Shown piece after piece: positions 25,976 to 34,737 of a stretch of DNA of 64,000 bases. The first letter of the stretch is position 1. Each line of letters starts with the position of its first letter. Source of the stretch: Aquitalea denitrificans. GTDB taxonomy: Bacteria; Pseudomonadota; Gammaproteobacteria; Burkholderiales; Chromobacteriaceae. The notes under the pieces were generated by a model, which ran no database searches, was not told the DNA's origin, and was given only the letters and a program-made list of their open reading frames with translations. Made by a program: the position numbers and the translations under genes. The DNA lies in NCBI RefSeq assembly GCF_009856625.1, contig NZ_CP047241.1, forward strand, positions 3,720,001-3,784,000, in the 5' to 3' direction.

Positions 25976-28006
25976 TTAGCGCAGGATGATCTGCGAGAAC
26001 CACAGCGTCATCAGAGCCAGCACGCCAATGATCATGGTCGTGGCATAACTGTAGATGAAGCCGGTCTGCAGCTTGCGTACCACTCTGGAGAAGGTTCCCA
26101 CCAGCTTGGCTGCACCATTCACCACCAGGCCGTCGATCAGCAGCATGTCACCCACCTTCCAGAAGAAGGTACCCAGAGCACGCGAGCCCTTGGCAAACAC
26201 TGCAAAATACAGTTCGTCCAGGTAGTACTTGTTTTCCAGGATCTGGTTCACGAAGCTGAACTTCTGCTTGATGGCAGCCGGAATCTGCGGAGCCTTCATG
26301 TAGAAGAACCAAGCGGTTACCACACCGGCCAGTGCCAGCAGGAAAGGCAGCGAGGTAAAGGAGTGAACACCCATGGCAACAGCGCCGTGGAATTCATGTG
26401 CCAGTTCTTCCAGTGCCGGGTGAGCTTCGCTGTTGATGGCAATCACACCCTTGAAGAAGGAACCGTACACCAGCGGCTCGATGGCAAAGAAGCCCACCAG
26501 CACAGACGGAATGGCCAGCAATACCAGCGGCAGGGTCACAACCCATGGCGACTCATGCGGCTTGTCGTTCGGACCCAGACCATGATGATGGTCGTGATCG
26601 TCATGACCGTGGTGATGGTCGTCCTTTTTCTCCATCCAGCGTTCCTTGCCATGGAAAACCAGGAAGTACATGCGGAAGGAGTAGAAGGCGGTCACGAATA
26701 CACCGGCAATCACCGCGAAGTAGGCAAAACCGGCTGCCGGCAGGTGCGACAGCTGTACCGCTTCGATGATGGAGTCCTTGGAGTAGAAGCCGGAGAAGAA
26801 CGGCGTACCGATCAGCGCCAGCGAACCCAGCAGCGAAGTCAGCCAGGTAATCGGCATGTACTTGCGCAGGCCGCCCATATTGCGCATGTCCTGATCATGG
26901 TGCATGCCCATGATCACCGAACCGGCTCCCAGGAACAGCAGGGCCTTGAAAAAGGCGTGGGTCATCACATGGAACATGGCAACCGGGTAAGCCGAAGCAC
27001 CCAGAGCAACCGTCATGTAACCCAGCTGCGACAGGGTGGAATACGCTACCACGCGCTTGATGTCGTTCTGCACGATGCCAAGGAAGCCCATGAACAAGGC
27101 GGTGATGGAACCAGCCACCAGCACCACGTTCAGCGCGGTATCCGACATTTCAAACAGCGGGCTCATGCGCGATACCATGAAGATACCGGCGGTCACCATG
27201 GTCGCCGCGTGAATCAGTGCGGAGATCGGGGTCGGGCCTTCCATCGAATCCGGCAGCCACACGTGCAGCGGGAACTGTGCCGACTTACCCATCGCGCCGA
27301 TGAACAGCAGGATGCAGGTAACGGTCAGCAGCGACCACTCGGTACCCGGGATGATCTGGATGGTCTTGTGTGCCAGCGCCGGAGCAGCAGCAAACACGTC
27401 GCTGTAGTTCAGCGAGCCACCGAAGTAGGCCAGTACCAGGCCGATGCCCAGCAGGAAACCGAAGTCACCCACACGGTTCACCAGGAATGCCTTGAGGTTG
27501 GCATAGATGGCGGTCGGACGCTTGAACCAGAAGCCGATCAGCAGGTAGGACACCAGGCCCACCGCTTCCCAACCGAAGAACAGCTGGATGAAGTTGTTGC
27601 TCATCACCAGCATCAGCATCGAGAAGGTAAACAGCGAGATGTAGCTGAAGAAGCGCTGATAGCCAGGGTCTTCCTGCATGTAACCGATGGTGTAGATATG
27701 CACCATCAGCGACACGAAGGTCACCACGACCAGCATCATTGCCGTCAGCGAGTCCACCAGGAAACCGACGGAGAACTCATAGCCCCCCACCGTCAGCCAG
27801 GTGTAGACCGGCGCGTTGAAAACTTCAGCCTGCCCCGTGAGGAAGGCATAAAGTACCTTGAAGGACAGGGCTGCCGAGACTGCCACGCCGAGAATCGTCA
27901 CGACGTGGGAAGCGCGGCGGCCGATTGCCCATCCAAACAAGCCTGCGATGATGGACCCCACCAGAGGTGAGAGCGCAATCAGCAGGTATAAGCTTTTCAT
28001 ATCCAT
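25976..28006 (-). CDS. nuoL: NADH-quinone oxidoreductase subunit L
   Basis: A 676-residue distal pumping subunit of complex I. It has an N-terminal Oxidored_q1_N region, an antiporter core (AQFPLHVWLPDSMEGPTPIS), and the long C-terminal amphipathic helix region ending ALMTLWFSQIILR. A histidine-rich cytoplasmic/periplasmic loop lies around residues 458-475 (DDHHHGHDDHDHHHG). That loop is not part of the core fold. Two starts are possible, 28006 or 28000, and neither has a clear ribosome site. Confidence 0.96.
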   Translation of the reverse strand: MDMKSLYLLIALSPLVGSIIAGLFGWAIGRRASHVVTILGVAVSAALSFKVLYAFLTGQAEVFNAPVYTWLTVGGYEFSVGFLVDSLTAMMLVVVTFVSLMVHIYTIGYMQEDPGYQRFFSYISLFTFSMLMLVMSNNFIQLFFGWEAVGLVSYLLIGFWFKRPTAIYANLKAFLVNRVGDFGFLLGIGLVLAYFGGSLNYSDVFAAAPALAHKTIQIIPGTEWSLLTVTCILLFIGAMGKSAQFPLHVWLPDSMEGPTPISALIHAATMVTAGIFMVSRMSPLFEMSDTALNVVLVAGSITALFMGFLGIVQNDIKRVVAYSTLSQLGYMTVALGASAYPVAMFHVMTHAFFKALLFLGAGSVIMGMHHDQDMRNMGGLRKYMPITWLTSLLGSLALIGTPFFSGFYSKDSIIEAVQLSHLPAAGFAYFAVIAGVFVTAFYSFRMYFLVFHGKERWMEKKDDHHHGHDDHDHHHGLGPNDKPHESPWVVTLPLVLLAIPSVLVGFFAIEPLVYGSFFKGVIAINSEAHPALEELAHEFHGAVAMGVHSFTSLPFLLALAGVVTAWFFYMKAPQIPAAIKQKFSFVNQILENKYYLDELYFAVFAKGSRALGTFFWKVGDMLLIDGLVVNGAAKLVGTFSRVVRKLQTGFIYSYATTMIIGVLALMTLWFSQIILR

Positions 28007-28041
28007 GCTTGTGTGCTTTGTAGTTTGGTAACCGGTTTGCC

Positions 28042-28347
28042 TTAGCCCTTGAGGCTGCCCAGGTCTTCAACGTTGATGGTCCGCATATTGCGGAACAGCA
28101 CCACCAGAATGGCCAAGCCAATGGCCGATTCTGCCGCTGCTACCGTCAGGATGAAGAACACGAAAATCTGGCCTGCTGTATCGGACAGGTAATGCGAGAA
28201 GGCAATGAAGTTGAAATTCACTGCCAGCAGCATCAGTTCGATGGCCATCAACAGCACGATCAGGTTCTTCCGGTTCAGGAAAATCCCCAGCACGCTGATG
28301 GCAAACAGGATTGCGGCCAGCACCAGGAAGTGAGTTAGTGTCAGCAC
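28042..28347 (-). CDS. nuoK: NADH-quinone oxidoreductase subunit K
   Basis: A 101-residue, three-helix subunit of the complex I membrane arm. The two buried glutamates of the proton path are in MAIELMLLAVN (about E36) and AAAESAIGLAIL (about E72). The start MLTLTHFLVLAAILFAISVLG is canonical and the length is standard. It lies between nuoJ and nuoL, with gaps of 26 and 35 bases. Confidence 0.95.
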   Translation of the reverse strand: MLTLTHFLVLAAILFAISVLGIFLNRKNLIVLLMAIELMLLAVNFNFIAFSHYLSDTAGQIFVFFILTVAAAESAIGLAILVVLFRNMRTINVEDLGSLKG

Positions 28348-28373
28348 ATTTCCTCCCTTATGTTGTTCGGCCG

Positions 28374-29018
28374 TCAGGCCTGTTGCTCACCGGACTCGGC
28401 AGTATCGGCCGCTTCCACGTTTTTCTCGGCTTGCATCTTCACGATGCGTACACGGTCCTGACTGCGAACCTTGACCTGATCGCCGGCATCCACCACCTTG
28501 GTATCCTTGCGGCTACGCTGGGTCAGACCGATGGCAGCGACCATGGCCACCAGCAACACAACCGCAGCCAGCTCGAACGGCAGCAGGTAGGTGGTGTATA
28601 GCTGACGACCCAGTACCTTCACATTGCTGGCATCGGCTGCCAGTGCGGCACCGGCTTTGTAATCAGCCAGGCCGGTGTGCGGGTTGGTCAGGATCAGTAC
28701 CATTTCGAAAGCCATGATGAGGCCGACAGTTGCCGCCACCGGCAAATTGCGCCAGAAACCCTCACGCAATTGCTCGATATTGATGTCCAGCATCATCACC
28801 ACAAACAGGAACAGCACCATCACCGCGCCCACATAAACCAGTACCAGGGTAATGGCCAGGAACTCGGACTGCAGTAGCAGCCAGTGTCCGGAGCTGGTGA
28901 AGAAGGCCAGTACCAGATACAGCACGGCGTGTACCGGGTTCTTGGCAGTGACCACCCGGACCGCCGCAAACAGCAGAATGGCGGACAGGATGTAGAAAAT
29001 AACCGTAGTCATGCTCAT
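28374..29018 (-). CDS. nuoJ: NADH-quinone oxidoreductase subunit J
   Basis: A 214-residue, five-helix membrane subunit of complex I. The conserved third-helix region YVGAVMVLFLFVVMML is present, as is the N-terminal NPVHAVLYLVLAFF. The C-terminal ~45 residues are a charged soluble tail (KDTKVVDAGDQVKVRSQDRV). That tail is longer than the hydrophobic core requires, as in other betaproteobacteria. It lies 9 bases after nuoI. Confidence 0.95.
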   Translation of the reverse strand: MSMTTVIFYILSAILLFAAVRVVTAKNPVHAVLYLVLAFFTSSGHWLLLQSEFLAITLVLVYVGAVMVLFLFVVMMLDINIEQLREGFWRNLPVAATVGLIMAFEMVLILTNPHTGLADYKAGAALAADASNVKVLGRQLYTTYLLPFELAAVVLLVAMVAAIGLTQRSRKDTKVVDAGDQVKVRSQDRVRIVKMQAEKNVEAADTAESGEQQA

Positions 29019-29027
29019 GAGGCCCCC

Positions 29028-29516
29028 TTAACGGTACTTGGCATCGGCTGCCTTGTTGGCAGCGATTTCGGCCTCGTACTTGTCACCCACCGCCAACAGC
29101 ATCGGCTTGGTGTAGTAGAGGTCGCCACGTTTTTCACCGTGGTATTCGAAGATGTGCGTTTCGACGATGGCGTCGACCGGGCATGCTTCCTCGCAGAAAC
29201 CGCAGAAGATGCACTTGGTCAGGTCGATGTCGTAGCGCGAGGTACGGCGGGTGCCGTCTTCACGCTGTTCCGACTCGATCGAAATCGCCATTGCCGGGCA
29301 CACCGCCTCGCACAACTTACAGGCAATGCAACGCTCTTCACCGTTGGCGTAGCGACGCTGCGCATGCAGGCCGCGGAAGCGCGGCGAGATCGGCGTCTTC
29401 TCTTCCGGAAACTGGACGGTGATCTTGCGGGCGAAGAAATAACGCCCGGTCAGCATCAAGCCCTTGACCAGTTCCACCAGCAGGAAGGTTTTGAAAAAGT
29501 TGCGAATCGTATCCAT
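29028..29516 (-). CDS. nuoI: NADH-quinone oxidoreductase subunit I
   Basis: A 162-residue peripheral-arm subunit carrying two [4Fe-4S] clusters (N6a/N6b) that pass electrons toward NuoB. Two ferredoxin motifs are complete: C63-x2-C66-x2-C69-x3-C73 and C102-x2-C105-x2-C108-x3-C112. An N-terminal amphipathic helix (IRNFFKTFLLVELVKGLMLT) anchors it to the membrane arm. Standard length; between nuoH and nuoJ. Confidence 0.96.
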   Translation of the reverse strand: MDTIRNFFKTFLLVELVKGLMLTGRYFFARKITVQFPEEKTPISPRFRGLHAQRRYANGEERCIACKLCEAVCPAMAISIESEQREDGTRRTSRYDIDLTKCIFCGFCEEACPVDAIVETHIFEYHGEKRGDLYYTKPMLLAVGDKYEAEIAANKAADAKYR

Positions 29517-29533
29517 GTTCTTTACCTATCCCC

Positions 29534-30580
29534 TCAGTTCCACAGCGACAGCGGGGTCATCATCCAGATACCCAGGACCAGGATCCACACCAAGGTAACC
29601 GGAATGAACACCTTCCAGCCCAGACGCATGATCTGGTCATAGCGATAACGCGGGAATGTCGCGCGGAACCACAGGAAGCAGAACAGCACAAACGCCATCT
29701 TGGCAGCCAGCCAGAAGAAGCCACCGGCGCCCAACAGACCCCAGCTTGCCGGGAAGGGCGACAACCAGCCACCCAGGAACAGGATGGAAGTCAGGGCGGA
29801 AACCAGAATCATGTTGGCGTATTCAGCGAGGAAGAACACGGCGAATGCCATGCCGGAGTATTCCACGTGGAAACCGGCCACGATTTCGGATTCACCTTCG
29901 GCCACGTCAAACGGGGCACGGTTGGTTTCGGCCACACCGGAGATCAGGTAGACGATGAACAGCGGGAACAGCGGCAGCCAGTTCCAGGAGAACAGCGAAC
30001 CACCCGCCATGCCATGACCCTGCTGTTTGACGATGTCAACCAGGTTCAGGCTGCTGGATACCATCAGTACGCCGACCAGGGCGAAGCCCATCGCCAGTTC
30101 GTAGGACACGATCTGGGCGGCGGAACGCATGGCACCAAGGAAGGAGTACTTGGAGTTACCAGCCCAGCCGGCCACGATGATGCCGTATACACCGATGGAC
30201 GACAGCGCCAGGATGTACAACAGGGACGCGTTGATGTTGGCCAGAACCAGTGTGTCGCTGAAGGGAACCACCGCCCAGGCAGCCAGTGCCGGGCCGATGG
30301 CCAGCACCGGAGCCAGCAGGAACAAGCCCTTGCTGGACTGCGCCGGCAGAATGATTTCCTTCATCAACAGCTTCAGACCGTCAGCCAGCGGCTGCAGCAG
30401 ACCCAGCGGACCAACCCGGTTCGGGCCGATACGGATCTGCATATAGCCGATGACTTTACGCTCGAAGTAGGTCAGATAGGCCACGGCAATCATCATCGGA
30501 GCTACGATGGCGATGATTTTCAGCAAGGTCCACACCGTGAGCCCCGCCTCATTACCGAGAATGCTTTGCAAGAACTCCAT
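29534..30580 (-). CDS. nuoH: NADH-quinone oxidoreductase subunit H
   Basis: A 348-residue, eight-helix subunit forming part of the quinone chamber. Signature regions are YFERKVIGYMQIRIGPNRVG (near residue 38) and the acidic quinone-site loop ETNRAPFDVAEGESEIVAGF (near residue 218). The gap to nuoG is three bases, consistent with tight coupling in the operon. No anomaly is seen. Confidence 0.96.
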   Translation of the reverse strand: MEFLQSILGNEAGLTVWTLLKIIAIVAPMMIAVAYLTYFERKVIGYMQIRIGPNRVGPLGLLQPLADGLKLLMKEIILPAQSSKGLFLLAPVLAIGPALAAWAVVPFSDTLVLANINASLLYILALSSIGVYGIIVAGWAGNSKYSFLGAMRSAAQIVSYELAMGFALVGVLMVSSSLNLVDIVKQQGHGMAGGSLFSWNWLPLFPLFIVYLISGVAETNRAPFDVAEGESEIVAGFHVEYSGMAFAVFFLAEYANMILVSALTSILFLGGWLSPFPASWGLLGAGGFFWLAAKMAFVLFCFLWFRATFPRYRYDQIMRLGWKVFIPVTLVWILVLGIWMMTPLSLWN

Positions 30581-30583
30581 GTT

Positions 30584-32938
30584 TTACCCCTGTGAAAGCG
30601 CGATGGAATCGAACATGCCACCCAGACCAGCTGTCAGCGGGTGAGCCGTTGCCAGACGCACCGTGTCAGCCGGCAGACTGTCGTCGGCCTCAACCAGCAC
30701 CTTCAGCTCGCCACCACCCTGACGCAGCAGGGCTTGCGAACCGGCAGCCACGTTCAGGCTGGCCAGCAGGCTGGAGTGAGCGGTGGCAACCGGTGCAGCT
30801 GCATCAGCAGTCTTCTGCAGCGACGGAGCGCGGCGGCAGATGGCATCAGCCTGATACAGCGGCACTTCGCCGATACGTACCAGACCGGTGCTCACCGCAG
30901 CATTGATAGCCACATCGCCCAGCGCATTGTTGAAGGCAGATTCGATGGAACCCTTGGCCAGCAGTTCGGCACGCACGTCTTCGGCACTGTTCTGCTCGAA
31001 GCCGGTCAGGCCCAGCATATTGCCCAGTACACGCAGTACCTTCCAGGCCGGACGAGTCTCACCCAGCGGACGCACTACACCGTTGAAGGACTGCAGCTTG
31101 CCTTCCATATTGACAAAGGAGCCGGCAGTTTCGGAGAACGGCGCGATCGGCAGCAGCACATCGGCGTAATCCAGCAGACCAGCGCCCTTGTAGGCAGTCA
31201 GCGCAATCACGGTGGCAGCCTGTTTCATGGCGGCAACTGCGGCTTGCGGGTTGTAGCTGTCGGACTCGACTTCGGTGTTGAGCAGAACGTAAGCCTTGCG
31301 CGGCGCGGCAATCATCGCAGCAGCGTTCAGACCGGCAGTCGCCGCAGCGCCGAAGGCTGCACGGTGCGGCAAGGCACCAACCAGTTCAGCACCGGTGCTG
31401 TTGGCAGCTTCAGCCAGCAGGCCGAAACGTGCGCCGGTCAGCGCGGAGACTTCCTGCGCCAGCTTCAGCAGTTGGGCAAAGGCCGGATGATGTTGCGCCA
31501 CATTGCCCAGTACGATGGCGGCAGATTCTGCACCGCTCAGGCTGGCGGCAATCGCTTGCGCTTCGGCACCAACAGTAACTGCAGCCAGATCGACGGCGGT
31601 TTGGGCAGACTTGATCTCAACCACAGCCTTCAGCACCTGGGCCAGTGCATTGACCAGCGCCAGCGGCGATACGATCAGCTTGGCATTAAGTGCAGTCAGC
31701 AGCGCATCGTCAGTCACATGGATGACATTGAGCTCACTGCCCTTCTTCACTGCCTGACGCAGGCGCGAAGCCAGCAGCGGCTGTTCCTTGCGCTGAGTGC
31801 TACCCACCACCAGGATGGACTTGGCGGTGGTCAGTTCAACAATGCTGGAACCCAGCCATTGCGCGCCTTGCTGGGCGGCATCGGCCGAGAAGTCACTGCG
31901 ACGCAGACGGTAGTCGATATTGTTGACACCAAAGGCGCGAGCCAGCTTTTGCGCCAGATACAGTTCTTCGGTGGTGGAGTGCGGACTGGTGAGGAAGCCG
32001 ATGGCATCCTTGCCGTGATCGGCGGATACGCCGTTCAGGCCCTTGACCACGTAGGCCAGTGCGGTTTCCCAGTCGGTTTCGTGCCACTTGCCGTCAAACT
32101 TGATCATCGGCTTTTGCAGACGCTCGGCAGAATTCAGGCCTTCATACGAGAAACGGTCGCGGTCGGCGATCCAGCATTCGTTGATGGCTTCGTTTTCCAG
32201 CGGCAGTACACGCATCACTTCATTGGATTTCACCTGAACGATCAGGTTGGAACCCAAGCCATCGTGCGGGCTGACCGACTTGCGGCGGGACAGCTCCCAA
32301 GCACGGGTGGTGTAGCGGAAAGGCTTGGAAGTCAGCGCGCCGACCGGGCAGAGGTCGATGACGTTACCGGATATTTCCGAATTAACGGTCTTGCCCAGAT
32401 AGGGCATGATTTCCGAGAATTCGCTGCGGTTGGCCATGCCGATTTCCTGGAAACCGCCGATTTCTTCGGTGAAGCGCACGCAGCGGGTGCAGTGAATGCA
32501 ACGCGCCATTTCTTCAGCCGATACCAGCGGGCCCATGTCCTTGCCCACCACGGTGCGCTTTTCTTCCTGATAGCGGGAAGAGGAGTTACCGTAGCCTACA
32601 GCCAGATCCTGCAGCTGGCACTCGCCGCCCTGGTCGCAGATCGGGCAATCCAGCGGGTGGTTGATCAGCAGGAATTCCATCACGCCGGCTTGCGCCTTCT
32701 TGGCCATGTCGGAATGGGTATGCACCTTCATGCCATCGGTCACCGGCGTAGCGCAGGCGGGCAGCGGCTTGGGTGCCTTTTCCACTTCAACCAGACACAT
32801 ACGGCAGTTGGCCGCGATGGACAGTTTCTTGTGGTAGCAGAAGTGAGGGATGTGGGTGCCCACGGAATGGGCGGCATCCATCACGGTACTGCCTTGCGGG
32901 ACAGTCAGTTTTTTACCGTCGATTTCGATTTCAAGCAT
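30584..32938 (-). CDS. nuoG: NADH-quinone oxidoreductase subunit G
   Basis: A 784-residue iron-sulfur subunit. The N-terminal [2Fe-2S] domain has cysteines at FCYHKKLSIAANCRMCLVE. It is followed by the His/Cys [4Fe-4S] motif HPLDCPICDQGGECQLQD and a 4Fe-4S site CIHCTRCVRF. Next comes a molybdopterin-oxidoreductase-like domain, which is catalytically inactive in this family. The C-terminal third is Ala-rich and diverged, as usual. The length fits betaproteobacterial NuoG. Three bases separate it from nuoF. Confidence 0.95.
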   Translation of the reverse strand: MLEIEIDGKKLTVPQGSTVMDAAHSVGTHIPHFCYHKKLSIAANCRMCLVEVEKAPKPLPACATPVTDGMKVHTHSDMAKKAQAGVMEFLLINHPLDCPICDQGGECQLQDLAVGYGNSSSRYQEEKRTVVGKDMGPLVSAEEMARCIHCTRCVRFTEEIGGFQEIGMANRSEFSEIMPYLGKTVNSEISGNVIDLCPVGALTSKPFRYTTRAWELSRRKSVSPHDGLGSNLIVQVKSNEVMRVLPLENEAINECWIADRDRFSYEGLNSAERLQKPMIKFDGKWHETDWETALAYVVKGLNGVSADHGKDAIGFLTSPHSTTEELYLAQKLARAFGVNNIDYRLRRSDFSADAAQQGAQWLGSSIVELTTAKSILVVGSTQRKEQPLLASRLRQAVKKGSELNVIHVTDDALLTALNAKLIVSPLALVNALAQVLKAVVEIKSAQTAVDLAAVTVGAEAQAIAASLSGAESAAIVLGNVAQHHPAFAQLLKLAQEVSALTGARFGLLAEAANSTGAELVGALPHRAAFGAAATAGLNAAAMIAAPRKAYVLLNTEVESDSYNPQAAVAAMKQAATVIALTAYKGAGLLDYADVLLPIAPFSETAGSFVNMEGKLQSFNGVVRPLGETRPAWKVLRVLGNMLGLTGFEQNSAEDVRAELLAKGSIESAFNNALGDVAINAAVSTGLVRIGEVPLYQADAICRRAPSLQKTADAAAPVATAHSSLLASLNVAAGSQALLRQGGGELKVLVEADDSLPADTVRLATAHPLTAGLGGMFDSIALSQG

Positions 32939-32941
32939 CGC

Positions 32942-34237
32942 TCAACACCATTTGTGGTCCACCAAGGGCTTCTTGTGTTCGATCAGATACTCGAACTCAT
33001 TACGGAAGTGCTTGGTGAAACTGCGAACCGGGAACACGGCAGCATCTGCCAGTGCACAGATGGTACGGCCGGCCATGTTATTGCCTACCGAATCCAGGAG
33101 TTCCAGATCGCCCGGACGGCCTTCGCCGTTGGCGATGCGATGGATCACCTTGTACAGCCAGCCGGTGCCTTCACGGCACGGCGTACACTGGCCGCAGGAC
33201 TCTTCGTGATAGAAGTAGGCCAGACGCTCCAGCGCCTTCACCATACACACGTCTTCGTTCATCACGATGACAGCGCCCGAACCCAGCATGGAGCCGGCCT
33301 TGGAGATGCTGTCGTAGTCCATCGTGCATTGCATCATGACGTCGCCGGGCAGGATCGGAGCGGAAGAACCGCCCGGGATCACAGCTTTCAGCTTTTTGCC
33401 ATCGCGCATGCCACCGGCCATTTCCAGCAGTACCGAGAACGGGGTGCCCAGCGGAATCTCGTAGTTGCCCGGACGATTCACGTGACCGGATACCGAGAAC
33501 AGCTTGGTGCCACCATTATTGGGCTTGCCCGCTTCCAGGAACTTCTGTGCACCATCACGGATGATGAAAGGCACGGAGGCGAAGGACTCGGTGTTATTGA
33601 TGGTGGTGGGCTTGCCGTACAGACCGAAGCTGGCCGGGAACGGCGGCTTGAAGCGCGGCTGGCCTTTTTTGCCTTCCAGCGACTCCAGCAGCGCGGTTTC
33701 TTCACCGCAGATGTAGGCACCATAACCATGATGGGCGAACAAATCGAAGCTGAAATCGCTGCCGAGGATATTCTGCCCCAGGAAACCAGCCTGACGGGCT
33801 TCATCCAGTGCGGCTTCGAACAGTTCGTACTCTTCGAAGATTTCACCGTGGATGTAGTTGTAGCCAGCCTTGGTCCCCATGGCGTAGCCGGCGATGATCA
33901 TGCCTTCGATTAGCGCGTGCGGATTGAAGCGCAGGATGTCGCGGTCCTTGAAAGTACCCGGTTCACCCTCGTCGGTGTTGCACACCACGTATTTGTCGCC
34001 CGGGAAAGAGCGCGGCATGAAGCTCCACTTCAGGCCGGTGGGGAAGCCCGCACCACCACGGCCGCGCAGACCGGAATTTTTCACTTCGGCGATCACGTCT
34101 TCTTGCGCCATCTGGGATTCGATGATGCGACGCAGGGCCTGGTAGCCGCCACGGGCCACGTAGGCCTCCAGCTTCCAGCAGTCCTGCGCAGAGGTGTCGA
34201 CGCCGTCGAAAATCACACCATTGACGAAGATTGCCAT
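32942..34237 (-). CDS. nuoF: NADH-quinone oxidoreductase subunit F
   Basis: A 431-residue NADH-binding flavoprotein subunit, the electron entry point of complex I. The glycine-rich NADH/FMN motif is GLRGRGGAGFPTGLKWSFM (about residues 60-78). The N3 cluster cysteines are ESCGQCTPCREG (about residues 350-361). The ATG at 34237 overlaps the nuoE stop as TAATG, chosen over an upstream in-frame ATG inside nuoE at 34345. Confidence 0.96.
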   Translation of the reverse strand: MAIFVNGVIFDGVDTSAQDCWKLEAYVARGGYQALRRIIESQMAQEDVIAEVKNSGLRGRGGAGFPTGLKWSFMPRSFPGDKYVVCNTDEGEPGTFKDRDILRFNPHALIEGMIIAGYAMGTKAGYNYIHGEIFEEYELFEAALDEARQAGFLGQNILGSDFSFDLFAHHGYGAYICGEETALLESLEGKKGQPRFKPPFPASFGLYGKPTTINNTESFASVPFIIRDGAQKFLEAGKPNNGGTKLFSVSGHVNRPGNYEIPLGTPFSVLLEMAGGMRDGKKLKAVIPGGSSAPILPGDVMMQCTMDYDSISKAGSMLGSGAVIVMNEDVCMVKALERLAYFYHEESCGQCTPCREGTGWLYKVIHRIANGEGRPGDLELLDSVGNNMAGRTICALADAAVFPVRSFTKHFRNEFEYLIEHKKPLVDHKWC

Positions 34238-34737
34238 TAGTTCAGCTCCGCCAGTTTCTTGTCGATTGCTTCGGGCGTCATGAAGCTGCACATCTTGTGG
34301 TTGTTCACCAGCAAGACCGGCGCATCGCCGCAGGCTCCCATGCACTCCCCTTCAAGCAAGGTGTACTTGCCGTCAGCGCTGGTTTCGCCAATGGCGACGC
34401 CCAGCTTCTTGGAGATGTACTCGGCAGCATTGACGCCACCGGACAGGGCACAGGGCAGGTTGGTGCAGACCGTGATCTTGTACTGGCCAACCGGCTTCAT
34501 GTCGTACATGTTGTAAAAGGTGGCCACTTCGTAGGCAGCTACCGGAGCAATATTCAGGTAGTTGGCAACGAATTCGATCACCTCGGTATTCAGGCAGCGC
34601 TCTTCCGGTGTCTTGCCGGTTTCCCGACGCTCCACCAGAGCAATGCGCAGCGCGCCCATAACCGCCGAACGGGCCTGGTCTGCCGGATATTTGGCGACTT
34701 CGCGGTCGATGGCGGCGAGTGATTGTGCGGATAGCAT
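34237..34737 (-). CDS. nuoE: NADH-quinone oxidoreductase subunit E
   Basis: A 166-residue thioredoxin-like subunit with the off-path [2Fe-2S] cluster N1a. The ligand cysteines are C91, C96, C132 and C136 (CTNLPC and ECMGACGDAP). It is joined to both neighbours by TAATG overlaps, nuoD at its start and nuoF at its end, a strong sign of translational coupling. Length is normal. Confidence 0.96.
   Translation of the reverse strand: MLSAQSLAAIDREVAKYPADQARSAVMGALRIALVERRETGKTPEERCLNTEVIEFVANYLNIAPVAAYEVATFYNMYDMKPVGQYKITVCTNLPCALSGGVNAAEYISKKLGVAIGETSADGKYTLLEGECMGACGDAPVLLVNNHKMCSFMTPEAIDKKLAELN

Noticed and set aside
30641..33913. Open frame of more than 1000 codons on the plus strand opposite nuoG and nuoF
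   Set aside because: Both opposite-strand genes are certain complex I subunits with all cofactor motifs. The antisense frame is a codon-bias shadow with no recognisable domain.
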